From IMG/VR virus record IMGVR_UViG_3300032093_000893, positions 1 through 22,814 of that record: 22,814 nt of DNA. One strand, given 5' to 3'. The notes under the pieces are model-generated. The model ran no database searches, was not told the DNA's origin, and saw only the letters and a program-made list of their open reading frames with translations. Below are positions 1 through 7,234 of this stretch, one piece after another. Made by a program: the position numbers and the translations under genes. Within the stretch, counting starts at the first letter, position 1; each line of letters opens with the position of its first letter. The DNA is from a virus.

Positions 1-2257
1 AAGATCTTGCAGTGCCATCTGCACCAACTGCTTCACCAGACCCCCAAGTGTATAATGCACCATTCGCATGAATTGCCGCTGTTGCTTGCAATGTTCCTGC
101 AACTTTTTGCCAACTCTCATTACCAATTTTGACTGGAGAAGATTTACTGATTGTTGTGCCGTCACCAAGTTGACCAGAACTGCCTAATCCCCACATGAAC
201 AAAGCACCATTCGACAAAAGACCAGCACAACTGGCAGGATTCATTGAAACATCAGACCAACTATTTAAAGCACCAACTGCGGATGGAAGTGAAACTGCAA
301 AAATAGCTCCTCTACCACCTTCACCATTTAACGACGATCCCCAAGTATAAAGAAGTCCATTTGTACCAATTGCTGCTGCAGCCGAACCATGTTTTCCTAC
401 GACTTTTGTGAAGGTACTAACACCTCCGACAGCGGTGATGAGCACAGGAGAAGATTTACTGATTGTTGTGCCATCACCAATTATTCCTGAACCGCCAAAA
501 CCAAATGCATGTAATCTATTTTGATTGGGTCCTGGATTACCAATGATACCGAAAACTGCACCACCATGTGTTGCTGCTATTTGTGTGTATGAGTATGTAA
601 AATTGACCAATGGATATGATGGGTCACCGCTGGGACTATTAGTTAAATTAATACCAAGTTGACCAGCACTTGTGCCTGCAAATGAATTTATACCCCAGGT
701 GTATAAATTACCCGTAGATGATATTGCAGCAACAACAGAAACTCCTGGCGCAACAGTTGACCAACTTCCTTCAGCTGCTCCAACCCCAGCAACTATTTGT
801 ACAGGGGAACTTCTGCTCACAAAATCATTTGTACCGAGTGAACCAAAACTATTAGCTCCCCATGCAAATAATGCACCGTTAGCATGAATAGCATATGTAG
901 AAGAACCTAATGCAGCAAAAACTTTTTGCCAACTTTGATTGCCAATTTTAACTGGTGATGATTTACTAATTGTTGTACCATCGCCTAAATTACCAGCAAC
1001 ACCATTTCCCCAACAGTACAAGGCACCATTTGATGTGATTGCACAAGTGTGACCGTCAGCAGCAGAGAAATCTATAAATGTAACTTCAGGACCAATACCA
1101 AGACCAACGTTTACTGGATTGCTTTTGAAAATTGTTGTGCCGTCGCCTATTGTTCCCTGTGCGTTATTACCCCAACCCCAAAGTCTTCCAGTAGAAGTGA
1201 GCGCCATAATCTGATTTCCAGATGGTCCAGATACACCACTACCAGCACCACCTTCTATTTTAATCCAAGAGTAGGATCCTTGCGCATCATCAAATATACT
1301 TCTTACAACAGTGCTGTCGCCAATTTCACCACCCGTTGCGTTACCCCATGCAAACAAACTACCATCACCACGAATTGCATAAGAAGTATTTCCTGCTGCA
1401 CCAATTGCAGCCCAACTTGATGGACCAATTTTTACAGGTGCAGAACGTTTAAATAAGGTAGTATCTCCAAGTTGACCAAATGCGTTGTCGCCCCACGCAA
1501 ATAATGAACCATCAGATCTAAGAGCAAGAACGTGATCGGATCCAATTGCAATTTCATTCCAGTAATTTCCTGGTGTGCCAATAGGACCAGAGGACCAAAT
1601 TCTACCACTAGCGTCTAAACCTAATAAGTTTGCTGCGCCAGCAGAAACTTGCGTAAAAAATTCTGTTGATTGAATTGCAACAGGAGAATTATAATTGGAA
1701 CCGCGAACAAATTGATCTTCACCAAAATGCATCGCAAGACCCCATGCAAACATTGATCCATTTGCTAAAACTGCTGCGGTGTGTGACCAACCTGCACTAA
1801 CTGCGCTCCAACTTGAATCGCCAATTATTACTGGCGATGATCTACTAATTATTGTACCATCACCTAATTGACTTTGTTGATTGTTGCCCCATGTAAAAAG
1901 TTTATTATTTGCAGCAATAGCAGCAGTGTGAAAAGCGCCAGCAGAAACGTCATTCCAAGTGCCAGTTCCAATTACAACAGGGGAAGATTTACTTAATGTT
2001 GTTCCATCACCTAATTGACCAGAAGTATTTAATCCCCAAGCATAAAGACGATTGTTTGATAATAAGCCGACAGTATGACTCAATCCTGATGATATTTTTT
2101 TCCAAGATTCTAGACCAACCTTTACAGGCGATTGAGAATCTATGGTTGTTCCATAACCAAGTTGACCGACATTATTTAAACCAAAAGTATAAAGACTAGT
2201 TGGTATAACGGCATTGTCGGTTTTTTGTATACTGAGTAACCAATTATTTAAAATCAT
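1..2257 (-). CDS. RCC1-repeat beta-propeller protein, N-terminal 752 residues (3' end outside window)
   Basis: The frame starts at ATG 2257, just after an in-frame TGA, and runs open to the left edge. After MILNNWLLSIQKTDNAVIPT come at least 15 RCC1-type units of about 50 residues. The best show Y/F-x-W-G-x-N-x-x-G-Q-L-G-D-G-T-T-x-S-x-S-S-P-V-x-I-G, for example YAWGLNTSGQLGDGTTLSKS and FMWGLGSSGQLGDGTTISKS, followed by SW-x-x-V-x-A-G and a HTxAI strand. Canonical RCC1 propellers have seven blades, so this protein would hold two or more. Some units are degenerate (FAWGLAMHFGEDQF, IWSSGPIGTPG). It lies 15 nt after the chaperone-like gene with only a weak ribosome site. In a phage it is most likely a structural or receptor-binding protein rather than a GTPase exchange factor. 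The end and total length are not visible. Confidence 0.88.
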   Translation of the reverse strand, partial: MILNNWLLSIQKTDNAVIPTSLYTFGLNNVGQLGYGTTIDSQSPVKVGLESWKKISSGLSHTVGLLSNNRLYAWGLNTSGQLGDGTTLSKSSPVVIGTGTWNDVSAGAFHTAAIAANNKLFTWGNNQQSQLGDGTIISRSSPVIIGDSSWSAVSAGWSHTAAVLANGSMFAWGLAMHFGEDQFVRGSNYNSPVAIQSTEFFTQVSAGAANLLGLDASGRIWSSGPIGTPGNYWNEIAIGSDHVLALRSDGSLFAWGDNAFGQLGDTTLFKRSAPVKIGPSSWAAIGAAGNTSYAIRGDGSLFAWGNATGGEIGDSTVVRSIFDDAQGSYSWIKIEGGAGSGVSGPSGNQIMALTSTGRLWGWGNNAQGTIGDGTTIFKSNPVNVGLGIGPEVTFIDFSAADGHTCAITSNGALYCWGNGVAGNLGDGTTISKSSPVKIGNQSWQKVFAALGSSTYAIHANGALFAWGANSFGSLGTNDFVSRSSPVQIVAGVGAAEGSWSTVAPGVSVVAAISSTGNLYTWGINSFAGTSAGQLGINLTNSPSGDPSYPLVNFTYSYTQIAATHGGAVFGIIGNPGPNQNRLHAFGFGGSGIIGDGTTISKSSPVLITAVGGVSTFTKVVGKHGSAAAAIGTNGLLYTWGSSLNGEGGRGAIFAVSLPSAVGALNSWSDVSMNPASCAGLLSNGALFMWGLGSSGQLGDGTTISKSSPVKIGNESWQKVAGTLQATAAIHANGALYTWGSGEAVGADGTARS

Positions 2258-2272
2258 TTTTATTCATCATCT

Positions 2273-2806
2273 TTAAAAGTTTGGCCAAACAATGTTATAT
2301 GGATCTGATTGTTGCGTGATATCTGCAAGGGTTTGCATATAATTATCTAGATCATTAATATTGTCTGTTGGTGTTATATTTAAGCGAACTTGACGTTCGT
2401 ATCTGACATAACGCCACTCAAACTCTTGCATTTTTTTATCTCTTTCAATGCGGACTTCTGCCCAGCGAGTCGCAAGATTTGCAAGTCTTTGTTGCTCTAT
2501 TTCTTCTTCTGTTAAAAATGATGAGTGTTCAGGAAATACCTGCTCAACATCTACAACAAGATCTTCTTCATAAACTGTGTCGGTTGTAGCGTCATACCAA
2601 TGTCTAGAACCTTCAAGTTTTTGACGAGTTGGATCATACGTTGGTGTAACTTTTTGAACTTTATACCAGCCGAGCGTTTTCAAAAAATCCTTATGCTCTT
2701 CTTTATCTTGAAGCGCGAAAAAATTACTGATATTTTTCCAGTTTGTTGGAAGATTCCAGTAAACTCCGACGATCTCATTATTTTCTACAATTGCATAGTT
2801 ACTCAT
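2273..2806 (-). CDS. Probable phage tail fibre assembly/chaperone-like protein (177 aa)
   Basis: I chose the ATG at 2806 ([20 protein letters not shown]). It overlaps the upstream stop by one base (TAATG) and has AGGA at 2818-2821. An in-frame ATG at 2839 would add 11 residues but overlap the fibre gene by 34 nt. The N-terminal half contains LGWYKVQKVTPTYDPTRQKL, a pattern seen in phage tail-assembly proteins. The C-terminal helical part has RWAEVRIERDKKMQEFEW at 114-131 and ends with NYMQTLADITQQSDPYNIVW at about 155-174. The R-x-x-R-D...D/E-W ... Y-x-x-x-L-x-D-I-x ... V-W-P arrangement is that of phage tail fibre assembly/chaperone C-terminal domains (Phage_tail_APC-like). Its place right after a fibre gene fits a chaperone for that fibre. 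The family call is by pattern only. Confidence 0.72.
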   Translation of the reverse strand: MSNYAIVENNEIVGVYWNLPTNWKNISNFFALQDKEEHKDFLKTLGWYKVQKVTPTYDPTRQKLEGSRHWYDATTDTVYEEDLVVDVEQVFPEHSSFLTEEEIEQQRLANLATRWAEVRIERDKKMQEFEWRYVRYERQVRLNITPTDNINDLDNYMQTLADITQQSDPYNIVWPNF

Positions 2807-5800
2807 TATAGATTTTGTCCTGAAATAAGAGCATACCAATTTGTTCCGCCATCATGAGTAAAGAAGAAGAATAAATCTTTTCTACCGTTTGTTGCTGTTA
2901 TAGTTGGCGCCGTATCGTTTGGCCAATTAAAACTTCCTGGCCAATTAACTGTTCTTGTAGTTCCATCTGCAGTAAACAACACCGCAAAGGAACTGACGTT
3001 GTTAGTTAGTTCAACATTGTTTACTGTTAATGTTACAATATCACTATTTAACGTCACATAAAAGAAATTCGCCAATCGAAGATCTAATGTTAGTGCACTT
3101 CCTGAAATTGTCGGATTAGCCGCATAATGAACATAAGAATTAGAGGCAAATATATTCGCGCTCAATTCACCAATTGATGGTTGGAATTGCAATTTACTAG
3201 TTGCAACATTTGGCGTCAACGTGCCAGAAGTTGACGTTGTGAAAACAGGATAATGAATTGTAGCAGAACTAACTTGATCTATAATGTTAGATCCTACACC
3301 AGCAGCACCTTGTACGCCTTGCGGACCTTGAGCACCAGTTGCACCAGTGGTTGCAGTAACTTGCCAAGTTGATCCATCGTAAATAAATTCAACAGAAACG
3401 TTTTCAATGTCAAGAATTACATCATCGGCAACACCTTCAATAGTTGAGCCATTTCTTGCGACCGTAAGATTATTTACTGACCAATCCCCAGCGCCATCTG
3501 CAATTTTAATATAATTGCCTGTTGATGGTGTTGCTGGAAGCGTAATTGTAAATGCTCCGCCAGAAGTGTCTGCAATAATTTGATCATTGTTGACTGCGGT
3601 GTAGTTTGCCGTTTTAACTGTCCAACCACTACCGCCACCACCAGAAGCACCTTGAACACCTTGAGCACCCTGTACACCTACGCCAGTTGCACCTTGTACG
3701 CCCTGAGCACCTTCAGCACCTTGAACGCCTTGTGCACCTTGAGCGCCAGCAGCACCTTGTTCACCTTGGGCTCCATTAGAGCCAGCAGCACCCTGTGCAC
3801 CTACAGCACCTTGAGCGCCTTGTACACCTTGAGCGCCTTGAGCGCCAGCAAAGCCAGTCGCACCTTGAGCACCTACAGCACCTTGTTCACCTTGTGCACC
3901 AACAGCGCCTTGTGCGCCAACAGCGCCTTGAGCACCTTGAACGCCTTGAGCGCCTTGAGCACCAGCAGAACCTGTCGCGCCCTGAACCCCTTGTGCACCT
4001 TGAGCACCTACAGCACCTTGAGTACCAGCAGCACCTTGAACACCTTGCGCGCCTTGTGCACCCTGTGCACCTGCTGTTCCTTCTGCGCCCTGTACACCTT
4101 GAGCACCCTGTGCACCCTGTGCACCTTGAGCACCAGCAGAGCCAGTTGCACCTTGAACGCCTTGAGCGCCTTGTGCACCAGCAGAACCTGTCGCACCTTG
4201 AACGCCCTGAGCGCCTTGTGCACCAGCAGCACCTGCTGCGCCTTGAGCGCCAGCAGCGCCCTGAGCACCAGCAGCACCTTGTTCACCTTGAGCACCAGCA
4301 GCACCTGCTGCGCCTTGAGCGCCTGTCGCGCCTTGTACACCCTGAGCACCTTGTGCGCCAGCGGAACCTGCCGCACCTTGCACACCTTGAGAACCTGTTG
4401 CGCCTTGAGCACCCACAGCACCTTGTTCACCTTGTGCACCAACGACACCTTGCGCACCCTGTGCACCAATCGCACCTTGAGCACCTACAGCACCTTGAGC
4501 ACCAGCGGCACCTTCAGCGCCTTGAACGCCCTGAGAACCCTGTGCGCCGACGGCACCCTGTGCACCAACAAGACCTTGTGCACCCTGAACCCCTTGTGCT
4601 CCTTGAGCGCCAACAGCACCTTGTGCGCCAGTTTCACCTTTCGCTCCAGCATCGCCTTGAACGCCTTGTGCTCCATTGTCTCCTTTTTGACCTTTCTCAC
4701 CTTGTGCTCCTTGAGCGCCAGTCGCGCCTTGAGCACCATCAACGCCATTTGTACCCTGTACGCCTTGAAAACCTTGAGCGCCTTGTGATCCTGCAGTGCC
4801 TGCTGCACCTTGAACGCCTTGAAAACCTTGTGCACCTTTATCACCAGCGTCACCAGTACGAACCAAAGAAATGACAACAGCAGTTGTATTTGCAAAGTTT
4901 GTTACACCAGTATTCCATGCAACTGGAACATTGAAGTGATCGTCGTCGTGAATGTGATTGCCGTTAATACTGAAGAAGGCAAATTCGTTTACATTTGCAG
5001 TGTTTGCTAATTTAAACGTACCTTTAATTGTTGATGTGGAATCATCAATTGTTTGAATAAAGTTATAAATGTTTGCGCTTGTTGAATCATTGAAACTAAT
5101 ATACAACGTATTTGCAGTATTAAATGGATTGGCATTAAATTGTAAATGACCAGAACCTAGTGTTGCAGGATCATCTGTTTGAATTCTAAATTCGTATTCA
5201 AACGACGCACCACCGAATTCGCCAACGTCACCCTTTGTACCTGTTGAACCTTGAACGCCCTGCGCACCCTGTGCGCCAGTTTCACCTTTATCTCCAGTCG
5301 CTCCTTGTACGCCCTGAGAACCTGTTGCGCCTTGAGCACCAGTAGCACCTGCTGAACCTTGCACACCCTGCGCGCCAGTTTCACCTTTATCTCCAGTCGC
5401 TCCTTGTACGCCTTGTGCGCCTGTATCCCCTTTTTGACCTTTTTCACCTTGTGCGCCTTGAGCGCCGACAGAACCTTGAACACCTTGAGCGCCTTGTGAA
5501 CCAACAGCGCCCTGTGCACCAACAGCGCCTTGAGCACCTTGAACACCTTGAGCGCCTTGTGAACCAACAGCGCCCTGTGCACCAACAGCGCCTTGAGCAC
5601 CTTGAATGCCTTGTGCGCCCTGAGAACCAACAGAACCTTGTGCGCCCTGAACACCCTGCGCGCCTTGAACGCCTTGTGCACCCTGAGAACCAACAGAACC
5701 TTGTGCGCCCTGAACACCTTGAGCACCAGTAGCACCTTGCTCACCTTGCGCACCATTAGTGCCAGCAGCGCCTTGAATGCCCTGCGCGCCTTGCGCTCCA

Positions 5801-5937
5801 GTTGCACCTTGAACGCCTTGAGCACCCTGCGCACCTTGAGCGACCCATGCACCAGATGCAGCATTGTATACCCACGTTCGATTATTATAGGTATATGAAT
5901 CGTTATCTACTGGTGAATTTGGGAAATTAATTGCCAT
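2806..5937 (-). CDS. Collagen-like tail-fibre protein (1043 aa) with C-terminal beta domains
   Basis: Residues 1-33 repeat the N-terminal module of the giant fibre ([20 protein letters not shown]). Collagen-like tracts at 34-239 and 363-765 flank one type A globular domain at 240-362. A GGGGSG hinge follows. Residues 772-860 form a domain starting [20 protein letters not shown] and containing [20 protein letters not shown] know this type from many phage fibres and tailspikes. A short triplet stretch (863-880) leads to the C-terminal region 881-1043, which contains [20 protein letters not shown] and ends [20 protein letters not shown]. This is a typical distal fibre domain of marine phages. 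Triplets are A/V/S/T-rich, with almost no F, H or R. Its stop overlaps the next start as TAATG. A weak AGAG ribosome site lies 7 nt before the ATG. Confidence 0.9.
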   Translation of the reverse strand: MAINFPNSPVDNDSYTYNNRTWVYNAASGAWVAQGAQGAQGVQGATGAQGAQGIQGAAGTNGAQGEQGATGAQGVQGAQGSVGSQGAQGVQGAQGVQGAQGSVGSQGAQGIQGAQGAVGAQGAVGSQGAQGVQGAQGAVGAQGAVGSQGAQGVQGSVGAQGAQGEKGQKGDTGAQGVQGATGDKGETGAQGVQGSAGATGAQGATGSQGVQGATGDKGETGAQGAQGVQGSTGTKGDVGEFGGASFEYEFRIQTDDPATLGSGHLQFNANPFNTANTLYISFNDSTSANIYNFIQTIDDSTSTIKGTFKLANTANVNEFAFFSINGNHIHDDDHFNVPVAWNTGVTNFANTTAVVISLVRTGDAGDKGAQGFQGVQGAAGTAGSQGAQGFQGVQGTNGVDGAQGATGAQGAQGEKGQKGDNGAQGVQGDAGAKGETGAQGAVGAQGAQGVQGAQGLVGAQGAVGAQGSQGVQGAEGAAGAQGAVGAQGAIGAQGAQGVVGAQGEQGAVGAQGATGSQGVQGAAGSAGAQGAQGVQGATGAQGAAGAAGAQGEQGAAGAQGAAGAQGAAGAAGAQGAQGVQGATGSAGAQGAQGVQGATGSAGAQGAQGAQGAQGVQGAEGTAGAQGAQGAQGVQGAAGTQGAVGAQGAQGVQGATGSAGAQGAQGVQGAQGAVGAQGAVGAQGEQGAVGAQGATGFAGAQGAQGVQGAQGAVGAQGAAGSNGAQGEQGAAGAQGAQGVQGAEGAQGVQGATGVGVQGAQGVQGASGGGGSGWTVKTANYTAVNNDQIIADTSGGAFTITLPATPSTGNYIKIADGAGDWSVNNLTVARNGSTIEGVADDVILDIENVSVEFIYDGSTWQVTATTGATGAQGPQGVQGAAGVGSNIIDQVSSATIHYPVFTTSTSGTLTPNVATSKLQFQPSIGELSANIFASNSYVHYAANPTISGSALTLDLRLANFFYVTLNSDIVTLTVNNVELTNNVSSFAVLFTADGTTRTVNWPGSFNWPNDTAPTITATNGRKDLFFFFTHDGGTNWYALISGQNL
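4852..5220 (-). other. Inter-collagen globular domain, type A, of 1043-aa fibre
   Basis: Residues 240-362. It is entered by [17 protein letters not shown], has the core [18 protein letters not shown], then [19 protein letters not shown], and leaves through [11 protein letters not shown]. Confidence 0.75.
5473..5603 (-). repeat. 63-bp perfect tandem repeat in the collagen tract
   Basis: Positions 5478-5540 and 5541-5603 are identical by eye over all 63 bases, with the match extending 5 nt further to the left. The unit encodes seven Gly-X-Y triplets. Identity at synonymous sites points to a recent duplication. Confidence 0.85.
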
Positions 5938-5963
5938 TATTTAACTCTGTGTTTAGGTAAATG

Positions 5964-5971
5964 TATTTATT
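5964..5971 (-). promoter_or_regulatory. Candidate late-promoter box AATAAATA before the 1043-residue fibre gene
   Basis: It sits in the 42-nt gap 5938-5979, 26 nt before the ATG at 5937. It has the same eight bases as the box before the 1601-residue gene and matches the T4 late box TATAAATA at seven of eight positions. No terminator hairpin is apparent in this gap. Confidence 0.55.
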
Positions 5972-5979
5972 TTTAAAAG

Positions 5980-6348
5980 TTAAACTGGTTCTTCAATTTC
6001 AACCCAACTCAACGTTGGTTCATCCCAGCGGTATAATTTACCATCATCTGGTTTTGATACGGGTGCAATCCAAGTTGCAGTATCATTATCTAATACCCAA
6101 GAAGAGTAGGGTTTTGGTGGAACGAATGCATCTAATTCAACATTATATGTGTAACCAACACCAGCATAACGTTTACGGAAATTTCCATTGTATGATGTTT
6201 GTTTCCAAGTACCGCCTAAAAGACGTTCGCAAAATGCTGCTCCGATGTGCTCTTTTTCCACACCATTTGCATCTGCTGTGTCTGTGTTCGCAACAACAAT
6301 AACTTGTGTCACTACATTATTTTCATCTAGCTGTGCAAAATGTGCCAT
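5980..6348 (-). CDS. Small conserved marine-phage protein (122 aa), probably tail/fibre associated
   Basis: The product begins MAHFAQLDENNVVTQVIVVA and continues through GAAFCERLLGGTWKQTSYNG, FRKRYAGVGYTYNVELDAFV and PPKPYSSWVLDNDTATWIAP. It ends PDDGKLYRWDEPTLSWVEIE. I recognise this as a recurrent small protein of marine T4-like phages, usually beside structural genes and without assigned function. It has no signal peptide, membrane segment or catalytic motif. The evenly spaced W and Y residues (KPYSSW, TATWIAP, YRWDE, LSWVE) suggest a small beta-sheet binding domain. It lies directly upstream of the promoter-like box of the 1043-residue fibre, so it probably ends the preceding operon segment. 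Confidence 0.75.
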   Translation of the reverse strand: MAHFAQLDENNVVTQVIVVANTDTADANGVEKEHIGAAFCERLLGGTWKQTSYNGNFRKRYAGVGYTYNVELDAFVPPKPYSSWVLDNDTATWIAPVSKPDDGKLYRWDEPTLSWVEIEEPV

Positions 6349-6354
6349 TTTATT

Positions 6355-6960
6355 TTAATCTCCTAAGATTAACTCTGTTAACGAATCAGTAACACCAAGT
6401 TTTCCTTTCAAAAAAGTATTAAAGGATAAACTAATTCTTGTCTCTTCATGATCTACCGTCTGAACCATATGTGTAAGTGAAGAAGGAAACATTACAAGTT
6501 TTCCTATTCCAACTTCAAACCACCATGATTTAGAATTTGAAACATTCCATTCTTTCGCTTCAACATCAATCATTTTATAACCATCATTATAAAAATAAAT
6601 TCTGTCTTTTGTTATATCAGCATTCAAATATAAAACGCCAGAAATAAAAGAATTTGGATGAGCATGCTTATGATGAAATTGACCTTTACCTGTATAATTA
6701 ATCCAAGACTGCGTTACATACAACTTTAAATCTTCTTTTGGTTGATGTATCGTTTGAAAATAATTATTTACAGAAGTCGTCACAAATTCTTTTAACTTTT
6801 TAAATTCCTTTAGTTCTAAAACGTTATAATTTTTACTTGTTTGATTTCCCTCGTTTGGTCTACGTTCTAATTTTGTAAATGTATCAATTTCTTTTTTAGT
6901 AAATTCTCGTTCAAGTTCAACAATGCCAACTGTCGTTGGAAAAATATTATATGTTTTCAC
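6355..6960 (-). CDS. 2OG-Fe(II) oxygenase superfamily protein (201 aa)
   Basis: This gene encodes a probable Fe(II)/2-oxoglutarate-dependent dioxygenase of the compact phage type (2OG-FeII_Oxy_5-like). Visible landmarks are QSWINYTGKGQFHHKHAHPN at about 84-103, SFISGVLYL at 104-112, GKLVMFPSSLTHMVQ at about 153-167 and the terminal ETRISLSFN at 173-181. By family logic the metal ligands come from the His cluster at 96-101 and from His164, and Arg175 would bind 2-oxoglutarate. Such enzymes hydroxylate or demethylate protein, nucleic acid or small-molecule substrates; this one's substrate is not evident. It starts with GTG at 6960. Its last codons carry the ribosome site of the next gene. It sits among fibre genes, so a virion protein is a possible but unproven target. 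Confidence 0.85.
   Translation of the reverse strand: MKTYNIFPTTVGIVELEREFTKKEIDTFTKLERRPNEGNQTSKNYNVLELKEFKKLKEFVTTSVNNYFQTIHQPKEDLKLYVTQSWINYTGKGQFHHKHAHPNSFISGVLYLNADITKDRIYFYNDGYKMIDVEAKEWNVSNSKSWWFEVGIGKLVMFPSSLTHMVQTVDHEETRISLSFNTFLKGKLGVTDSLTELILGD
6359..6364 (-). promoter_or_regulatory. Shine-Dalgarno AGGAGA for the 122-aa gene
   Basis: It lies within the last codons of the oxygenase gene, 10-11 nt before the ATG at 6348. The two genes are separated by only 6 nt. Confidence 0.65.
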
Positions 6961-6967
6961 AGTATCA

Positions 6968-6973
6968 TCCTTT
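6968..6973 (-). promoter_or_regulatory. Shine-Dalgarno AAAGGA that supports a GTG start
   Basis: AAAGGA lies 7 nt upstream of the GTG at 6960 and overlaps the TAA stop of the 82-aa gene. It supports GTG as the start of the oxygenase gene, since no upstream in-frame ATG with a better site is apparent. Confidence 0.7.
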
Positions 6974-7220
6974 AAGTTTGTTGTGAATCAAATTGCCCCA
7001 CAATTTCTGCTAATTGTTCATCTGTCCAAATAGTATGTATTGAATCTTCAAAAGCCTTGATTTTTTCTAGTGTTTCTTCAACTTCTTCTTTTGTTGGTTG
7101 TGGTCGTGGATCATCCCAACGAGTAAAACCTACGCCACCTGTCCACTCCCATTTTGCTCCTGGGCGAAGAAGATCCATTGCCGTATCAATTCCATAAAAA
7201 CGATAAATTTTTGCTTGCAT
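6972..7220 (-). CDS. Small conserved phage protein (82 aa), function unknown
   Basis: The sequence starts MQAKIYRFYGIDTAMDLLRP, then GAKWEWTGGVGFTRWDDPRP, and ends in a charged helix (PTKEEVEETLEKIKAFEDSI...WTDEQLAEIVGQF). The pattern of an aromatic beta part, a W-x-DPRP-x-P-T-x-EEVE turn and one long helix is one I associate with small proteins in tail-fibre regions of marine myoviruses. It also superficially resembles the XkdW type of small tail proteins of other phages. No enzyme motif is seen. It lies between the glycine-rich protein and the 2OG oxygenase gene, whose ribosome site overlaps its stop codon, so the two are co-transcribed and probably coupled. Function is unassigned. Confidence 0.72.
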   Translation of the reverse strand: MQAKIYRFYGIDTAMDLLRPGAKWEWTGGVGFTRWDDPRPQPTKEEVEETLEKIKAFEDSIHTIWTDEQLAEIVGQFDSQQT

Positions 7221-7224
7221 TTAA

Positions 7225-7232
7225 ATCACCTC
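7225..7232 (-). promoter_or_regulatory. Strong Shine-Dalgarno GAGGTGAT for the 82-aa gene
   Basis: It lies in the 14-nt gap before the ATG at 7220, with GAGG 8 nt from the start codon. It is the best ribosome site in the window and stands out against the nearly SD-less collagen genes. Confidence 0.75.
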
Positions 7233-7234
7233 AA

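Larger units (their letters stand above)
3643..5838 (-). repeat. Two collagen-like tracts of the 1043-residue fibre
   Basis: The tracts are 5221-5838 and 3643-4851. Triplets are mainly [15 protein letters not shown] and GSQ. Lysine appears in GEKGQKGD-type and GDKGETG-type clusters. A GVGVQG break near residue 752 disturbs the triplet phase just before the hinge. Confidence 0.9.

Noticed and set aside
672-1420. Short plus-strand frames opposite the RCC1 gene.
   Set aside because: The minus-strand frame is open for 752 codons with regular RCC1 units; the plus frames show no recognisable features.
2273-2839. A 188-residue start for the chaperone-like gene at 2839.
   Set aside because: The ATG at 2806 forms a TAATG junction with the upstream stop, has an AGGA upstream, and avoids a 34-nt overlap. 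The extra residues ([11 protein letters not shown]) are simply the fibre terminus read in another frame.
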